DNA of 54,715 nt from Chara braunii (GCA_003427395.1 BFEA01000015.1:190239-244953); one strand, 5' to 3'; shown: positions 45,083-54,715, numbered from the stretch's first letter. A program made the numbers and translations. Notes: a model not told the origin generated them from the letters alone.

Positions 45083-45542
45083 ACGCACTCTCTCCTCCTA
45101 GCGGATGAGCACTGGCAATATACCCACACACATTGCCCATTGACAGTCGGCAGCACTGCACAGCATATCTCACCATCAGGTGAGCGCCCAAAAGGGAACC
45201 GCTTTGGAACCAATTTGGAAGGAGACCACACTGGAGAAACTCAAATTCAGAAGCATAACGAACTCTCCTGGCCATAAGGCATATGGCGACCAGGCAATTA
45301 ACAGGAATGACAGAGCAACGATCACACCGGCACAAAAATCGACGAAGTCAAAGTCTCTTGATGATGAAAAGCCCGCTTCTCACCTCCCACCAATCAAAAC
45401 GGTAAGACTAGGCAGTTCTTTGCTCTCGCTGATCTCTCTGCCACGCTCACCTTCTCTATTAACTAAACTAGCATACACTAGAATGCTGCTCCAACCAATG
45501 CCTGAACAACCACACTGGAACCATTATTTGCAGTCCCTTGTC

Positions 45543-45545
<3 letters not shown>

Positions 45546-45624
<79 letters not shown>
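45546..45624. repeat. CT/CA microsatellite
   Basis: A CT run (about 45546-45577) followed by a CA run (to 45624). Confidence 0.95.
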
Positions 45625-45626
<2 letters not shown>

Positions 45627-46176
45627 CGCCCAGCTGGCGCCATCACTGCCTTCTCTCCCGGCTATGCTGGCTGGCTGGTGCTGGCTGCTGCCTCGCCTTG
45701 GAGATGTAACCTCCTGGCACTGCCTAGCCACAATGCGTGTTGGCTGCTCGAAGAGGAGGGGATCTGGACTGGCCATAAGGCCCTGCCTTCTAGTAGCTTT
45801 CGGAAGCTGCCGCAGCCTATCGGGATCCCACCTACCTCGGCAATACCCTGGCCCGGCCTCACCGGGCTTTCCCCAAAATCGGCTGGGCCATTTTCTTTGT
45901 AGGCCCGAGCTTAGGGCCTACTGGCCCTTGCCGTGAGTGGGGTTGCAGAGTCGCATTTTATTTTGCTGACATTTACCATGTTACCTAACTTGGCAATGCA
46001 TGTGCACCTTCACAACTCAAAGTACGGTTTTTCATGTTTTTCTCTTAGATTCGTTTTCTCTGATATAGGAATGGGTCTAGCCTTACCTTATTGCAGAGCT
46101 TCTTTTTCTTTTTCCTCATGCATAGTGAATATTTTTTTATCTCATGAAAGCATGGGTCAAGCCTTAGCTGCCTTAC

Positions 46177-46371
46177 CTTCTCGCGAAGCTGGAGGTCTGA
46201 AGGGTTACTAGAATGCAAGTCTTGATGTTGAGCCAGTTGAGCCTGACTTAACCGCCTCAGCTCGGCTTGCTGATGACGCTCCCTGTTCTGTGCCTTCAAT
46301 TGCATTATGTATTTTTGCAAGATGTCGGGCCTTGATCGTGCCCCTCGTCCACTTCCACGCATGCCTTCATC
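46177..46371 (-). CDS. Upstream exon of the spliced gene, basic/Gln-rich helix
   Basis: The exon is 195 bp (65 codons), phase 0 at both ends. It lies between an acceptor ending TTTTATTCAG at 46372 and a GTAAGG donor at 46176. It encodes DEGMRGSGRGARSRPDILQK, then YIMQLKAQNRERHQQAELRR and a Gln/Leu-rich stretch likely to be helical. The Met near the start could be the initiator if upstream DNA is 5' UTR. Otherwise the gene continues to the right, past the gypsy insertion. Joined with the exons at 40406-41332 and 36316-37866 it gives 890 residues without a stop. I do not recognise the family. A DNA- or RNA-associated regulator is a guess from composition. Confidence 0.6.
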
Positions 46372-47529
46372 CTGAATAAAACAGGTGGACACATCAGAGC
46401 AGAATTAATAATAATTCATTACTCTATCAATAACTCCTGGTCGGGTTCTCATCTTCAAGTCCACAGAAAGCCGGAATAAAATGCAGGAAACTATTTCGCG
46501 ACATTACCCAGACAGGACTGTCATCGATCATTATTGTCCTCGCCCGCAATTATGACATGCAATTTCAAAATGAAAAGGAGGGAATTGACTTCTGCCATGC
46601 AAAACGAACATGCACAGCGCCCGGAGAAGCAGTCAAATGGGGATTCCAAGATGCATTACATGCAACAAGTTGGGGAGGACAGGGAACACCAATCAGGGCT
46701 GCAAGATTCTCCATGTGGAAATTTTATGGGAAAATTGTCAAATTGGTGGTCATAGGATTGTGAACAGCCATCCTGGGAGAAGAGGAGGAGAGAGGTCAAC
46801 GATGGATGACAAGAATCAGGGCTGCAAGATTCTCCATGTGGAAATTTTATGGGAGAAGTGTCGAATTGGTGGTGGTAGGATTGTGAACAGCCATGCTGGG
46901 AGAAGACGAGGAGAGCGGCCCACGATGGATGACAAGATGCTGTACATGGATGTTCTTTTGTTGCATACTTCAATGAGTATGGGCAGAACCAAAGATCAAC
47001 CAATGTAGGATGAGCATATATGCAGCGGAAGTCTGATAAACGGACTGACTCACATAGACTGACTCACATAGCATCACTCCACACACATACAATCATGAGA
47101 TGGTCGGGTCTGGGCCATTCATAGACGATGCCCAGATCCCGTACACGCATTCACAAATGAAGGGTGGGAGGAGAGACGAAGGAGGTGGGGAGGTAGACAA
47201 CACCGATAGATAGAGTCTGATAGGTCTCCGATATGGTAGTCCAAATGTCATACAACAAGATCAAAATGTCGAGGCCCATAGGTCATCCATGTCGGAGATA
47301 CAGAGTCCAAATGTAACCGGTGTCCAACTGTGATGCAGCCGAGTATCAACCTCAACAATCTCCAAGTCTCCAATCAGGTAAGTACCACAGTCTCATATCA
47401 CCGAAGTCCAACTCTGATCTCTGTCCAACTAGTATAAGTCTCTAGTCTGAAGAAGAAGAAGAAGAAGAAGAAGAAGAAGAAGAAGGAGGAGGAGGAGAGA
47501 GGGAGAGAGAGAGAGAGAGCTGACGAGGG
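46372..47529. other. Intergenic or intronic with tandem duplication, no gene seen
   Basis: Contains the 123-bp duplication at 46691-46936, GACTCACATA repeats near 47050, and a GAA then GAG microsatellite (about 47451-47520). The R/U5 part of the gypsy LTR may extend into its right part. Confidence 0.4.
46691..46936. repeat. 123-bp direct tandem duplication
   Basis: Two diverged copies start with AATCAGGGCTGCAAGATTCT at 46691 and 46814 and end with GATGGATGACAAGA. They differ at scattered positions. Confidence 0.9.
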
Positions 47530-47585
47530 AGGGAGGAGAGGTCCTCCGCTCCCAGGTACCTCAGGCGGCAATGGCCGCCGTGCTG

Positions 47586-47725
47586 GCTCAGTCGCCCTGC
47601 TGCTGCTCCGCTTGCCGCTGCGCTAATGCTGCGCTGCCGCTGCTGCTCCTTGCTCGCTCAGTCGCCCTGCTGCTGCTCCGCTTGCCGCTGCGCTAATGCT
47701 GCGCTGCCGCTGCTGCTCCTTGCTC
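47586..47725. repeat. Perfect 70-bp tandem duplication
   Basis: GCTCAGTCGCCCTGCTGCTG and the following 50 bp are repeated with no difference at 47586 and 47656. Confidence 0.95.
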
Positions 47726-47830
47726 ACTCCTGCGCTAAACTTAGCGCATCAAAACAGCGCTCTGGCGCTGACCATACCGTACCGGTATAGTGCCGGTAGG
47801 TCGATCCCTCCAAGTGAGGCTGTACCGGTA

Positions 47831-47837
47831 CTTTATA
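47831..47837 (-). promoter_or_regulatory. TATA box of the gypsy LTR
   Basis: TATAAAG in the context TGGTATAAAGTACC. Its position within the LTR fits a retrotransposon promoter. Confidence 0.5.
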
Positions 47838-48106
47838 CCANTGGGGCAGAGGCCGGCCTCATGCTGCGAGGCCTGGCCATGCCCTGAACCGTCCAGATGG
47901 ACGGTTCAGCCCCAACCGGCGGGCGGCAGCCTCAAGAGCGCCGCCAGGCCCAAACGATAATGCCGTTTGGGCCTGCCCGTCGGGTACTGGTCCAAGATCA
48001 GGCCCTGAGGGCCTGTAATACCCCAAGGTCGGGCCTTTAGGCCCTGATGTGTCCCTCCGGCCCTAAGTCAGGTCCGGTAGGACCCGTGTGCGTCGAAGAT
48101 GTAACA

Positions 48107-48119
48107 CACTCCCCCTCTT
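48107..48119 (-). other. Polypurine tract
   Basis: The minus strand reads AAGAGGGGGAGTG directly before TGTTACATC. This is the usual arrangement for plus-strand priming at the 3' LTR border, and it follows the pol stop (about 48131) closely. Confidence 0.8.
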
Positions 48120-48130
48120 AAAAGACCGAG

Positions 48131-48970
48131 CTACCTGCAAGGGCGAAGTTGTCTGTCCGATACCGGTGTGGGTCGGGCGGGACGAGCTGCGTCCTTAGCA
48201 AGGCGTCGCTTCTCGTAGTCGGCGAAGATGAGGGGTGCAGAAGTCTGCAAATCTGTACTGGAGATCCACCGAGTGTCATCAGGCGCACATTGCTTGAATG
48301 TGACTTTGTACTGCCTTGGCTTGTTNCCATANTTGCGGTGCGTGATGACTCGGTCNACTTCCTGATGTCCGTCCATAGAAGGCGGATCCTGTGATCGACG
48401 TCCGGGGAACTCGTCAGCTGAAGGTGGCGTGTAGATGGCCAGCCGTGGAAGACCCGATGCACTGTTAGGTGTGGTGGAATGTTGATCACGAAGGAAGGAC
48501 CTGCGAGGTCGTCTCCAACGGCAGAAGTGACTTCCCATGGTCCGAACCATTTCGGAAGGAGTTTGCGCGAAACGTCCTCCTCGAGCGCAAATTCCTCGGA
48601 GAGGACCCAAACAAGGTCTCCCTCGCGGAAAGGACATGGAAGTCGACGTCGGTTAGCCTGCTGCTGCATGCGGATCTGAGCCTTTTGCATATTTGCGCGG
48701 GCTTTGATCAGCAAGTTCTGGTACTTCCGAACGGAAGCGGGAGAGCAAGGGACGTCTATGTCGGCAGCCTGTGGCAAAAGGAGATCAGCGAAGATCCGTG
48801 CTTTCTCTCCACCATGATGTAGCTCGAATGGTGTGACGCAGATCGCCGGGTGCACCGAAGTGTTGTAGGCGAACTCGATGTCGGGAAGCCGGTCAACCCA
48901 ATCTTTCTGGTCGGGACGGATGAGCGTACGCAACATCATCTGAGCAGTCTAGTGCGCTCGCTCCGTCACC
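48131..48970 (-). pseudogene. gypsy integrase C-terminus and chromodomain, frameshifted
   Basis: The fragment starts at TERAH, has a TAG at about 48949, then TAQMMLRTLIRPDQKDWVD and IEFAYNTSVHPAICVTPFEL. These belong to the region after the integrase catalytic core. KLLPKWFGPWEVTSAVGDD and PPHLTVHRVFHG form the integrase C-terminal region. Near 48410 the homologous reading changes frame to FPGRRSQDPP, DRVITHR, PRQYKVTFKQCAPDDTRW and LIFADYEKRR, a chromodomain-like sequence that in chromoviruses steers integration by binding modified histones. The stop is at about 48131. The catalytic core with its D,D35E residues is absent upstream, so no active integrase can be made. Three ambiguous bases lie in the chromodomain. 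Confidence 0.85.
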
Positions 48971-49530
48971 GTTCTCAAACGGTGGCGCCACTTTCTTCTC
49001 GGCCGTCGGCGGTTCAAATGGAATACGGACAACAATCCGTTGACCTTTTATAAAACACAAGACACGGTCACTAGCACGATCGGTCGATGGATGTATTACA
49101 TCGACCAGTTCGATTTTGACCCGCGTCACATTCCCGGTCCCGCCAATCGAGCTGCGGACGGCCTCTCACGACGGCCCGACTTTTCGCCATTGTGACCACA
49201 GCATTCGACCTCGATGACGATCTGCAGCCGCATTTCGTCAAAGGCTACAAGTCCGATCGGACTTACTCTACGCTTTACGCAGAGCTTTCATCGGATCACC
49301 CGTCGGCTACCCACTATCGGATTTCCGACGGGTTTCTTGTCCTTCACTCGAGAGGAAAGGACTTGTTAGTAGTGCCCCAAGATCGCATCTTACGGACTCG
49401 TCTTCTCGGCGAATTCCACAACGCACGACTTTCGGCACACCTTGGCGTGAACCGCACACTAGCACGCCTCCGCCAGCGTTTTCACTGGCCCGACGTCCTT
49501 GATGACGTCACGAGGTACATTGAGTCGATG
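48971..49530 (+). pseudogene. Inverted gypsy segment: RNase H C-terminus and integrase zinc-binding domain
   Basis: This reads on the plus strand, opposite to the rest of the element. VLKRWRHFLLGRRRFKWNTD and FDPRHIPGPANRAADGLSRR are the C-terminal part of gypsy RNase H and its link. After a stop (TGA near 49193 in this reading) come RTRLLGEFHNARLSAHLGVN and RFHWPDVLDDVTRYIES, the first half of the H2C2 zinc-binding domain of integrase. The sequence breaks off where the two Cys residues should follow. In an intact element this segment would join the RNase H part at about 50163 and run toward the integrase core. Inversion of the segment with loss of the core explains the arrangement, and an assembly misjoin is the alternative. 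Confidence 0.8.
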
Positions 49531-50163
49531 CTCGCCTCCCTTTCCTTACCCCTCAAGATGCTCATACGGAGTCTTACCCCTATAGGTGTCCCACGATGTG
49601 GTGCTTCCTCCCCTGCCAATCCCCTAATATCTCCCCACATACTCGTCCCCAGCGAGTGGTGGCTAATGGAGACCCAAAATTTCAGCGTTTTTTTAATGCT
49701 ATTTATAAGAAACCCCGAAGGCATGTTTAACCACAATCTGCATAGAGCAGTTGATTATTCTTTACTGCAGATCTATCTGTTTTAGCCTAGTCAAGATAGG
49801 AAGAGAATTGTTTGTAGGAGTCTGAGATTATTTGCTGTTGCCGCTGGACAACTTCCTGACAAAGCTGGACCAAATAATCATTTTATTTTATATTATCCTA
49901 TAAATCGGTTCGGTGCCATGCTGCAGTAGGTCCCAGCGAGGACAATAGTGATGACTGCATGCCACGTGTAGCTCATGATTGGAGAAGACAACAACTTGAA
50001 GGTTGAGAGACTAGACCAGGATGATAGGAGACTTACCCGTAGACTTGCACTCAGTCGGCTGACCACTTTTCTGGTGTTAGAGCCAGAAGAGGAAAGGACA
50101 CTGCAAAGAGAAGCCAGAGAGAGGAGAAACTTGCAGAGGGAAAGGGAAGCACCAGCCAATTTC
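49531..50163. other. Unrecognised 633-bp insert in the gypsy element
   Basis: This separates the inverted segment from the RNase H part. It is AT-richer and unrelated to gypsy pol in any frame. The plus frame near 49975-50187 gives a charged Arg/Glu-rich peptide (LDQDDRRLTRRLALSRLTTF), possibly coiled-coil and gag-like, but not identifiable. No terminal repeats or target duplication were seen. Confidence 0.45.
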
Positions 50164-51700
50164 TCCTCGCGTCGTCGAGAGTGTTGACGAGAGGCACCTT
50201 TTGGGAGAAATACTCAACCGGATGCCAACCGTCCTCGAGACACTGTTCCAACACCGCACCAATACCGTATCCCGAAGCGTCCGTAGTCACTTGGGTGGGT
50301 AGGGTGGGGTCGTATATACTGAGGGCAGGTGCGGCTTGGATGGCTGCCTTCAACGTAGTGAACGCGCCACGGGCTGCGTCGTCGAACTCGAAGGGCACCT
50401 TCGGGGACTGAAGTCTCGACAAAGGAGCGGCCACTTTCGAGTATGACTCGACGAATCGCTGATAATATCCAGCCAACCCCATGAAAGAGCGTACATCCGT
50501 CGAGCAACGGGGTTCCGGCCAATCCACAATGGCTTGGATCTTGTCCGCTAAGGGACTAATGCCTTTCGGCGTGACAAAATGACCCAAGTACTCAAGCTCT
50601 TGCTTGGCGAATTCGCACTTGTCGAGATTCGCTTTGTACTTGGCTAGTCACAAACGATTCAGAACAACACGAAGGTGTACAATGTGTTCGTCCAACGTCC
50701 TACTATAAACCAAGATATCATCAAGGTAGATGAGGACGGTGCGATCGAGCAAGTCGCGAAACTCAGTCGTCATCGCTGCTTGAAACGTTGCGGGGGCATT
50801 GGTGAGTCCAAATGGCATGACGACCCACTCAAAATGCCCGTACCGTGTCTTGAACGCGGTCTTGTACCGATCTTGAGGCTGGATTTCAATCAGGTGGTAA
50901 CCTGACTTCAAGTCCAACTTCGAGAAGTACGTCGCGCCGCCTAACTGCTCAAGGAGATCATCAATCCGAGGGAGAGGGCCGGCGTTCTTTACGGTTTGTG
51001 CGTTAAGTTTTCGATAGTCGATGCATAACCGTAGGTCTTTGTTCTTCTTCCGGACGAAGAGAACAGGTGCACCGTATGGCGAGCAACTAGGGCGAATCCA
51101 GCCCTTGTCGAGAAGATCATCGAGTTGTGCGCGAAGCACCTCGAGTTCCTCTTCGCTCATGCAGTAGATACATCCACACGGAGGGGCGGCGCCAGCCTCG
51201 AGAGTGATCCCGTGACGTATGGGCCGATCCGAAACCGTTCCGGTGGGAGCCTCGAAGACGTCTCTATACTCGTCCAAGAGGTGAGAAATGCGTGGGTCCG
51301 GCGGTGACGCGGCTGGTCCGTCCGGCGAGGGGAGAGCATGCAAGAATACAAGGCCCATCTCCTCTACGTCATTCCGAGCAATGGCGTCGCGAATCCGCGC
51401 AACGGAAACCACGTAACAAGCAATCGAAGTGTGAGGGGTCGCGATCGTACATGGGACTAACACTCCGTTCCGATCACGGATGTGAACGGTTCGGTCATGG
51501 AAGTTCACCGGATGATCGGCGCTACGCAACCAAGACATGCCTAGAATCATGTCGAACTTGGTGTCGAGGATGTCAAAAGACACCTGCTCGCACGCAAGTG
51601 GCGCAAAGTAGACTGGAACGCCGTCAACGCATCGTTCAATTGACTTTTGCGTGCGGCCGTCCGCAAGTGTAACTTGCGTAGGTTGCGTCTTCCTTCGAAC
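50164..51700 (-). pseudogene. gypsy reverse transcriptase and N-terminal RNase H, one in-frame TGA
   Basis: After the end of the protease-linked region ([16 protein letters not shown]) the RT domain follows with [48 protein letters not shown] and [12 protein letters not shown]. The catalytic Asp residues (KLDL and YLDD) are intact. A TGA at 50648-50650 interrupts it. The same frame continues with LAKYKANLDKCEFAKQELEY, VTPKGISPLADKIQAI, SFMGLAGYYQRFVESYSKVA and TTDASGYGIGAVLEQCLEDG, the start of RNase H. It breaks at DDARR near 50163, where the foreign insert begins. CGA-to-TGA would explain the stop. The copy cannot be autonomous. Confidence 0.92.
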
Positions 51701-52383
51701 GCGCGGGCCATAAAGGCTTGACTCATGAAGTTGCGAGACGCTCCGCAATCAATCAAGGCACTACAGGTTGCCTTTCCGATTTGAATGCGGATATAGAGCA
51801 AAGGTGCGTCGGTTTCGGCGTACCTTTGGGTGGCGTGCTCGCCGTCAATCTTCGCAAGATAGGAGCGGAGATCGNCAACCGCTACCCCGTCGTCCGTCAA
51901 CGGAGCTGGTACTGTAGTGTGCAAATAGGAGCGTAGAGTTGCCATCAAGGCGTTGCAATGCGGCCTTGGCAAGGTTCCGGTCGAGGGTAGAGGCATCCAA
52001 GCGACGTCCTCTCTCGTGAGCGGGTCAAGCTCCTCAAGTCTTGACCACGCCGTCGACTCCTCGGAAATCAGTGGCGAACTGACCGGATCACTTGCCGACG
52101 GTGTACAGGCTGCGCATACGCTAGGTAAGTGCACGTGGCTTGGCTGGTCTAATGGTGGTACCAGCTGGGCGGCATAATCCTCGTACGTGGCACGAGAATC
52201 AGCGACTAACGCATGCTCCCTGGTAGTGACATCGATTGCTAGCAAGGCAAGTGGGTCCGGCGGAGTGAGGAGAGACGTCGCCCCTCTCCTTGCGTAGCTC
52301 AGTTTCCCGAGTTTGCTGGACGGGGTACGCGTGCCTTGCCCTTTTCGGGGCATTGTGCGGTCACATGAGTGACGCCGTTGCAC
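51690..52383 (-). pseudogene. gypsy aspartic protease region
   Basis: This frame starts near the zinc knuckle of gag and runs through a Pro/Ser/Thr-rich linker to [20 protein letters not shown]. The active-site triad appears as DCGAS within [17 protein letters not shown], a usual variant of the D-S/T-G core in Ty3/gypsy proteases. Near 51690 the homologous reading shifts frame (to [15 protein letters not shown]), so protease and RT are not in one frame in this copy. One ambiguous base (51874) lies in the linker. Confidence 0.85.
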
Positions 52384-54075
52384 CAGAGGCAGTATCCGTA
52401 CTTTTNACGAAGGTCATAGACATCCTTGGTTATCTTGTANGNCGTCCATGGCTGCTGCCCAGTTCCCATCGATGCTGTCTCTTGTGTCGCCTTGTTCTTC
52501 CGAACTCTCTTGGGACGCTTCGGCGGGAGCGCTGCTACAATTTCCTCGATCACTCGAGGATGCTGCTGCAGCGTGGAGATCGTCTGTTTCTTCGGAAATC
52601 ACGGCATTGTTATGTGTCGGACGTTGATAGGCCTGCTTAGCCACATAGTGCGGCTGGGATTGTCTCTCGTTAGCGGCCTTGTCGTCCGTTTGGATGACCA
52701 AGTTNGCTCGATCCAGAATGGCCTGGAATGTGGTATAGTCGTACTCATTACCGAGTGTCGACCGCAATCCCGCGCATGATCGCGAGAAGAACTCGGATCG
52801 TTGATTTGGAAACGTCAAGTCGAAGCCTGGTGTGGTCACGATCTTTTGCCACTTCGTTGTCCAGTCTCGAGTTGGCATGTTCCCCTGAGAGCATGTGTAC
52901 ACCTCATTCATGGCCGCCTTCACGACGTTGCGGACCATGAACCGGGTGAACCATAGCTGCTCGAACTCCTTCCATGTGATGTGCATGTGGAGTTCGGCGA
53001 TGGTGCACTTGTGGGTGGCCGCCAGGTGGTTCATCCATGCCTGCGCTCCTCCAATCAGTTGCAAATAGAGTGCCTTCAACATGTCGTTCGCCGGGACAGT
53101 GCGGCATGACGCTTCCGTGAGGAAACGTTGCCACCATGTCAAAGCGTCCGACTTGTTGTAGTCGTCGAACTTGCAGATGTCGAAGTGCGGCATCTTGAAC
53201 GTCTTTGTAGCGGCGTCCGGTCTCGTCTGTAGCTTGGTGATGTCCGTCTTGATGGCGGCCACCGTGCTGCTGATCGTGTCCGGTCCGTTGAAAACACCTA
53301 TGTCGCCGATGATGGTGACGACGTGATCGATGCGTTCGTTGATTTGCTTCGTCGCGTCCGTCGTGCAGCCTGGCGGTGCTGAGGCCTTGGCCTCAATGCC
53401 GTTGATGCGTGCGATGGTAGAGTTCATCAGCTGTTATTGTTGCTGCTGCTGCATTGCTGCGTCGCGGACGCCGGCCGTTACAGCGGCCAGGTCTTGCTGG
53501 TACTGCTGTCTTTGCTGTCGTTCCCCGTGCAGGTGTGCCTGCAGTAGTTTGTTGTTCCACATTACTCCCCTCATTACGTTCAACATCACGGTAGCCAGGT
53601 TACTTCCCTTTGCCTCCGCCTGTGTCCGCTCCGCCTGCGTTTCCGTAGGCACAAAGATCATGCCTTGGAGTATCGTTGTCCACTGATACTCACTAGCAAT
53701 CAGGGACTCCGTGCTGGCGGCATTCCGTCTGTTTCGTGCCGCTTCGTTAGTCTCAGCTGTCCGCTGAGCTTCGGCTGCCGCCTCATTGGCCAGCCGCTGA
53801 CGTTCTGCCTCTGCTGCAGCCTGCTGAGCCTCGGCGGCGGCTACGGCGTCTGTAAATGCCTGTAGCCGCCCACGATAGTCAGCCAAAGGCTCGCTGGCCT
53901 CTCGGACCGGGCATGCGGGAAGATCTCCGGTGGTGTCTTGTACTGTCAATGTCGTACTTGATGCCGCTGGAGTCATCCGTCTGCTGAATCTCTTGGGTCT
54001 TGGAGGTACCGCAGGGCGGGCACGAACTGCGATCCTGGCACTGCGCCGTGGCAGTGCCCCGGTGTCCTGTTCCAT
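52299..54075 (-). pseudogene. gypsy gag with zinc knuckle, broken
   Basis: The likely start is the ATG at 54075 (MEQDTGALPRRSARIAVRA). An Ala/Glu-rich helical stretch (QAAAEAERQRLANEAAAEAQ) is followed by a TAA at 53436-53434 inside a Gln run. The same frame continues with NSTIARINGIEAK, then FDICKFDDYNKSDALTWWQR, GGAQAWMNHLAA, FEQLWFTRFMVRNVVKAAMN and SRSCAGLRS, a Ty3/gypsy gag core. A frameshift near 52470-52440, where ambiguous bases cluster, leads to YGYCLWCNGVTHVTAQC. That is a CCHC zinc knuckle (C-x2-C-x4-H-x4-C), ending in a stop at 52299. Its close likeness to Chara retrotransposon gags is from memory. Confidence 0.88.
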
Positions 54076-54715
54076 CGACATCAGTCTGAACTGATGCGGT
54101 ACTTGAGAGGTGCCGGTGTTCACAGAATACAGGGGGGTACGGAGAGTGGGAACAGGGGTAGAACAATCAAGCAGTATACATACAATCCCCTGTCCCACTG
54201 ATGGACTGTAGACACCTAATCAAACAGAAAAATAAATGTCCCGTAAATCACTCCAAAATTCGTAATAAGAATTTAATAACGATTTAATCAGTAATATTAA
54301 TTAATGATAAATCACGAAATAATAATTCTTAATGATAATCCAAAAGATAACCAATAATCAATATTTGCAAAAAGATAAATCAATAACCAATCATTGCAAT
54401 CATGATAATAACGAATTTGAATGGTGTTATGATTAGGTCTCTTTGAGATCACTTGAGTCCGGGAGTTCACCGTTAATGAGTGAACTACCCGGAAGTTGCA
54501 GTTTGAGGGTCAGATACGGCTTAGTGTGCTAAAAAAAAAATTCGGACAATTTCAGAAGAAAAAACGCTCGAATTTTCAAAAAACGCAAATTTTTGGGAAT
54601 TTCCACCGTCAAAATCCGATTTTTAAAAGCCTAAACCTGTTTTCGGAATTTCTCAAACAAGGGGAACGAAAAAAAAATTCGCGAAAATTTCGGTCCCAAC
54701 CCTAATTTTCCGCGT
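54076..54715. other. AT-rich flank, no gene seen
   Basis: Very AT-rich DNA with repeated ATAATCAAT-like words (54230-54420) and A/T homopolymer-rich DNA to the end. On the minus strand it precedes gag and could be the untranslated leader, but no primer-binding site or LTR was recognised. Confidence 0.4.

Larger units (their letters stand above)
41333..46176 (-). other. Large intron with insertions
   Basis: Lies between the donor GTAAGG at 46176 and the acceptor at 41333. It holds a GAAGAG low-complexity tract (41500-41552), a CTT-rich tract (42530-42625), a TIR element (43384-44973), a U6 pseudogene (44974-45082) and a CT/CA microsatellite (45546-45624). No exon could be placed confidently inside it. 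Confidence 0.5.
47530..48106 (-). repeat. 3' LTR (U3 and part of R), outer end not placed
   Basis: The LTR is taken to start at TGTTACATC (48106 downward on the minus strand), directly after the polypurine tract. It is rich in GGCCC/GGGCC words. A TATAAAG lies at 47837-47831, about 270 nt into the LTR, as expected for a promoter. A perfect 70-bp tandem duplication lies at 47586-47725. The outer end could not be fixed because the other LTR is not in the window, so the left coordinate is a minimum guess. Confidence 0.5.
47530..54075 (-). mobile_element. Decayed chromovirus-type Ty3/gypsy LTR retrotransposon
   Basis: On the minus strand the order is gag, protease, reverse transcriptase, RNase H (N part), a foreign insert, an inverted RNase H/integrase segment, integrase C-terminus, chromodomain, polypurine tract and 3' LTR. 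The pol order and chromodomain place it in Ty3/gypsy chromoviruses. Frames are broken by stops and frameshifts, and several ambiguous bases (47841, 48326, 48332, 48355, 51874, 52406, 52440, 52442, 52705) show weak consensus. The gag and pol are not linked in one frame. No 5' LTR or primer-binding site was recognised right of gag, and it may lie beyond the window. Confidence 0.9.

Noticed and set aside
53434-54198. Separate 254-codon gene at the right end
   Set aside because: The frame continues unchanged after the TAA into the gypsy gag core, so it is the N-terminal part of gag. The ATG at 54075 is the more likely start.

Overview
The window looks like nuclear DNA of a TE-rich eukaryote, most likely a streptophyte alga of the Chara type. 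Grounds: the gag of the Ty3/gypsy element at the right end resembles retrotransposon gags I associate with Chara braunii (recognition from memory, not a search), plant-like LINE and chromovirus proteins are present, and long CA/GA microsatellites, a U6 snRNA fragment and an EF-1alpha retropseudogene occur. Runs of N and single ambiguous bases mark it as a draft assembly.

Layout. 1-257 (-) is the edge of an exon of an unrecognised DPW/CPW-domain protein whose paralogue lies at 24.95-25.43 kb. 0.3-13.5 kb has no convincing gene. It holds a foldback element (920-1490), a 17-bp minisatellite, CA/GA microsatellites, an array of 20-bp palindromes at exact 40-bp spacing (5.6-5.9 kb) and two of three clusters of a dispersed 22-nt palindromic motif. 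13.5-19.0 kb is a satellite-like array of about 755-bp units, interrupted by a 1.5-kb insertion with 8-bp target duplication and by an 80-bp perfect inverted duplication. 19.6-21.3 kb is a 5'-truncated LINE with an 18-bp target duplication. 21.4-24.7 kb carries a broken DUF7869-type (RNase-H-fold, transposase-like) gene, followed by the broken DPW/CPW paralogue. 25.5-36.3 kb is non-coding apart from a truncated EF-1alpha pseudogene, a small MITE and tandem repeats.

36.3-46.4 kb (-) contains three phase-0 exons of one spliced gene encoding at least 890 residues of Ser/Gly/Gln-rich protein. It is the best candidate for a functional host gene. Its introns carry an 895-bp hAT-like non-autonomous element, a 1.6-kb inverted-repeat element with an internal minisatellite, and a U6 snRNA pseudogene. 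47.5-54.1 kb (-) is a decayed chromodomain-type Ty3/gypsy retrotransposon with gag, protease, RT, partial RNase H and integrase. Its central RNase H/integrase segment is inverted and the integrase catalytic core is absent.

No operon-like cooperation is visible. The window is mainly a record of mobile-element insertion and decay around one spliced gene. Three C-to-T nonsense changes of the CGA-to-TGA kind in two unrelated element types suggest decay by deamination of methylated CpG.
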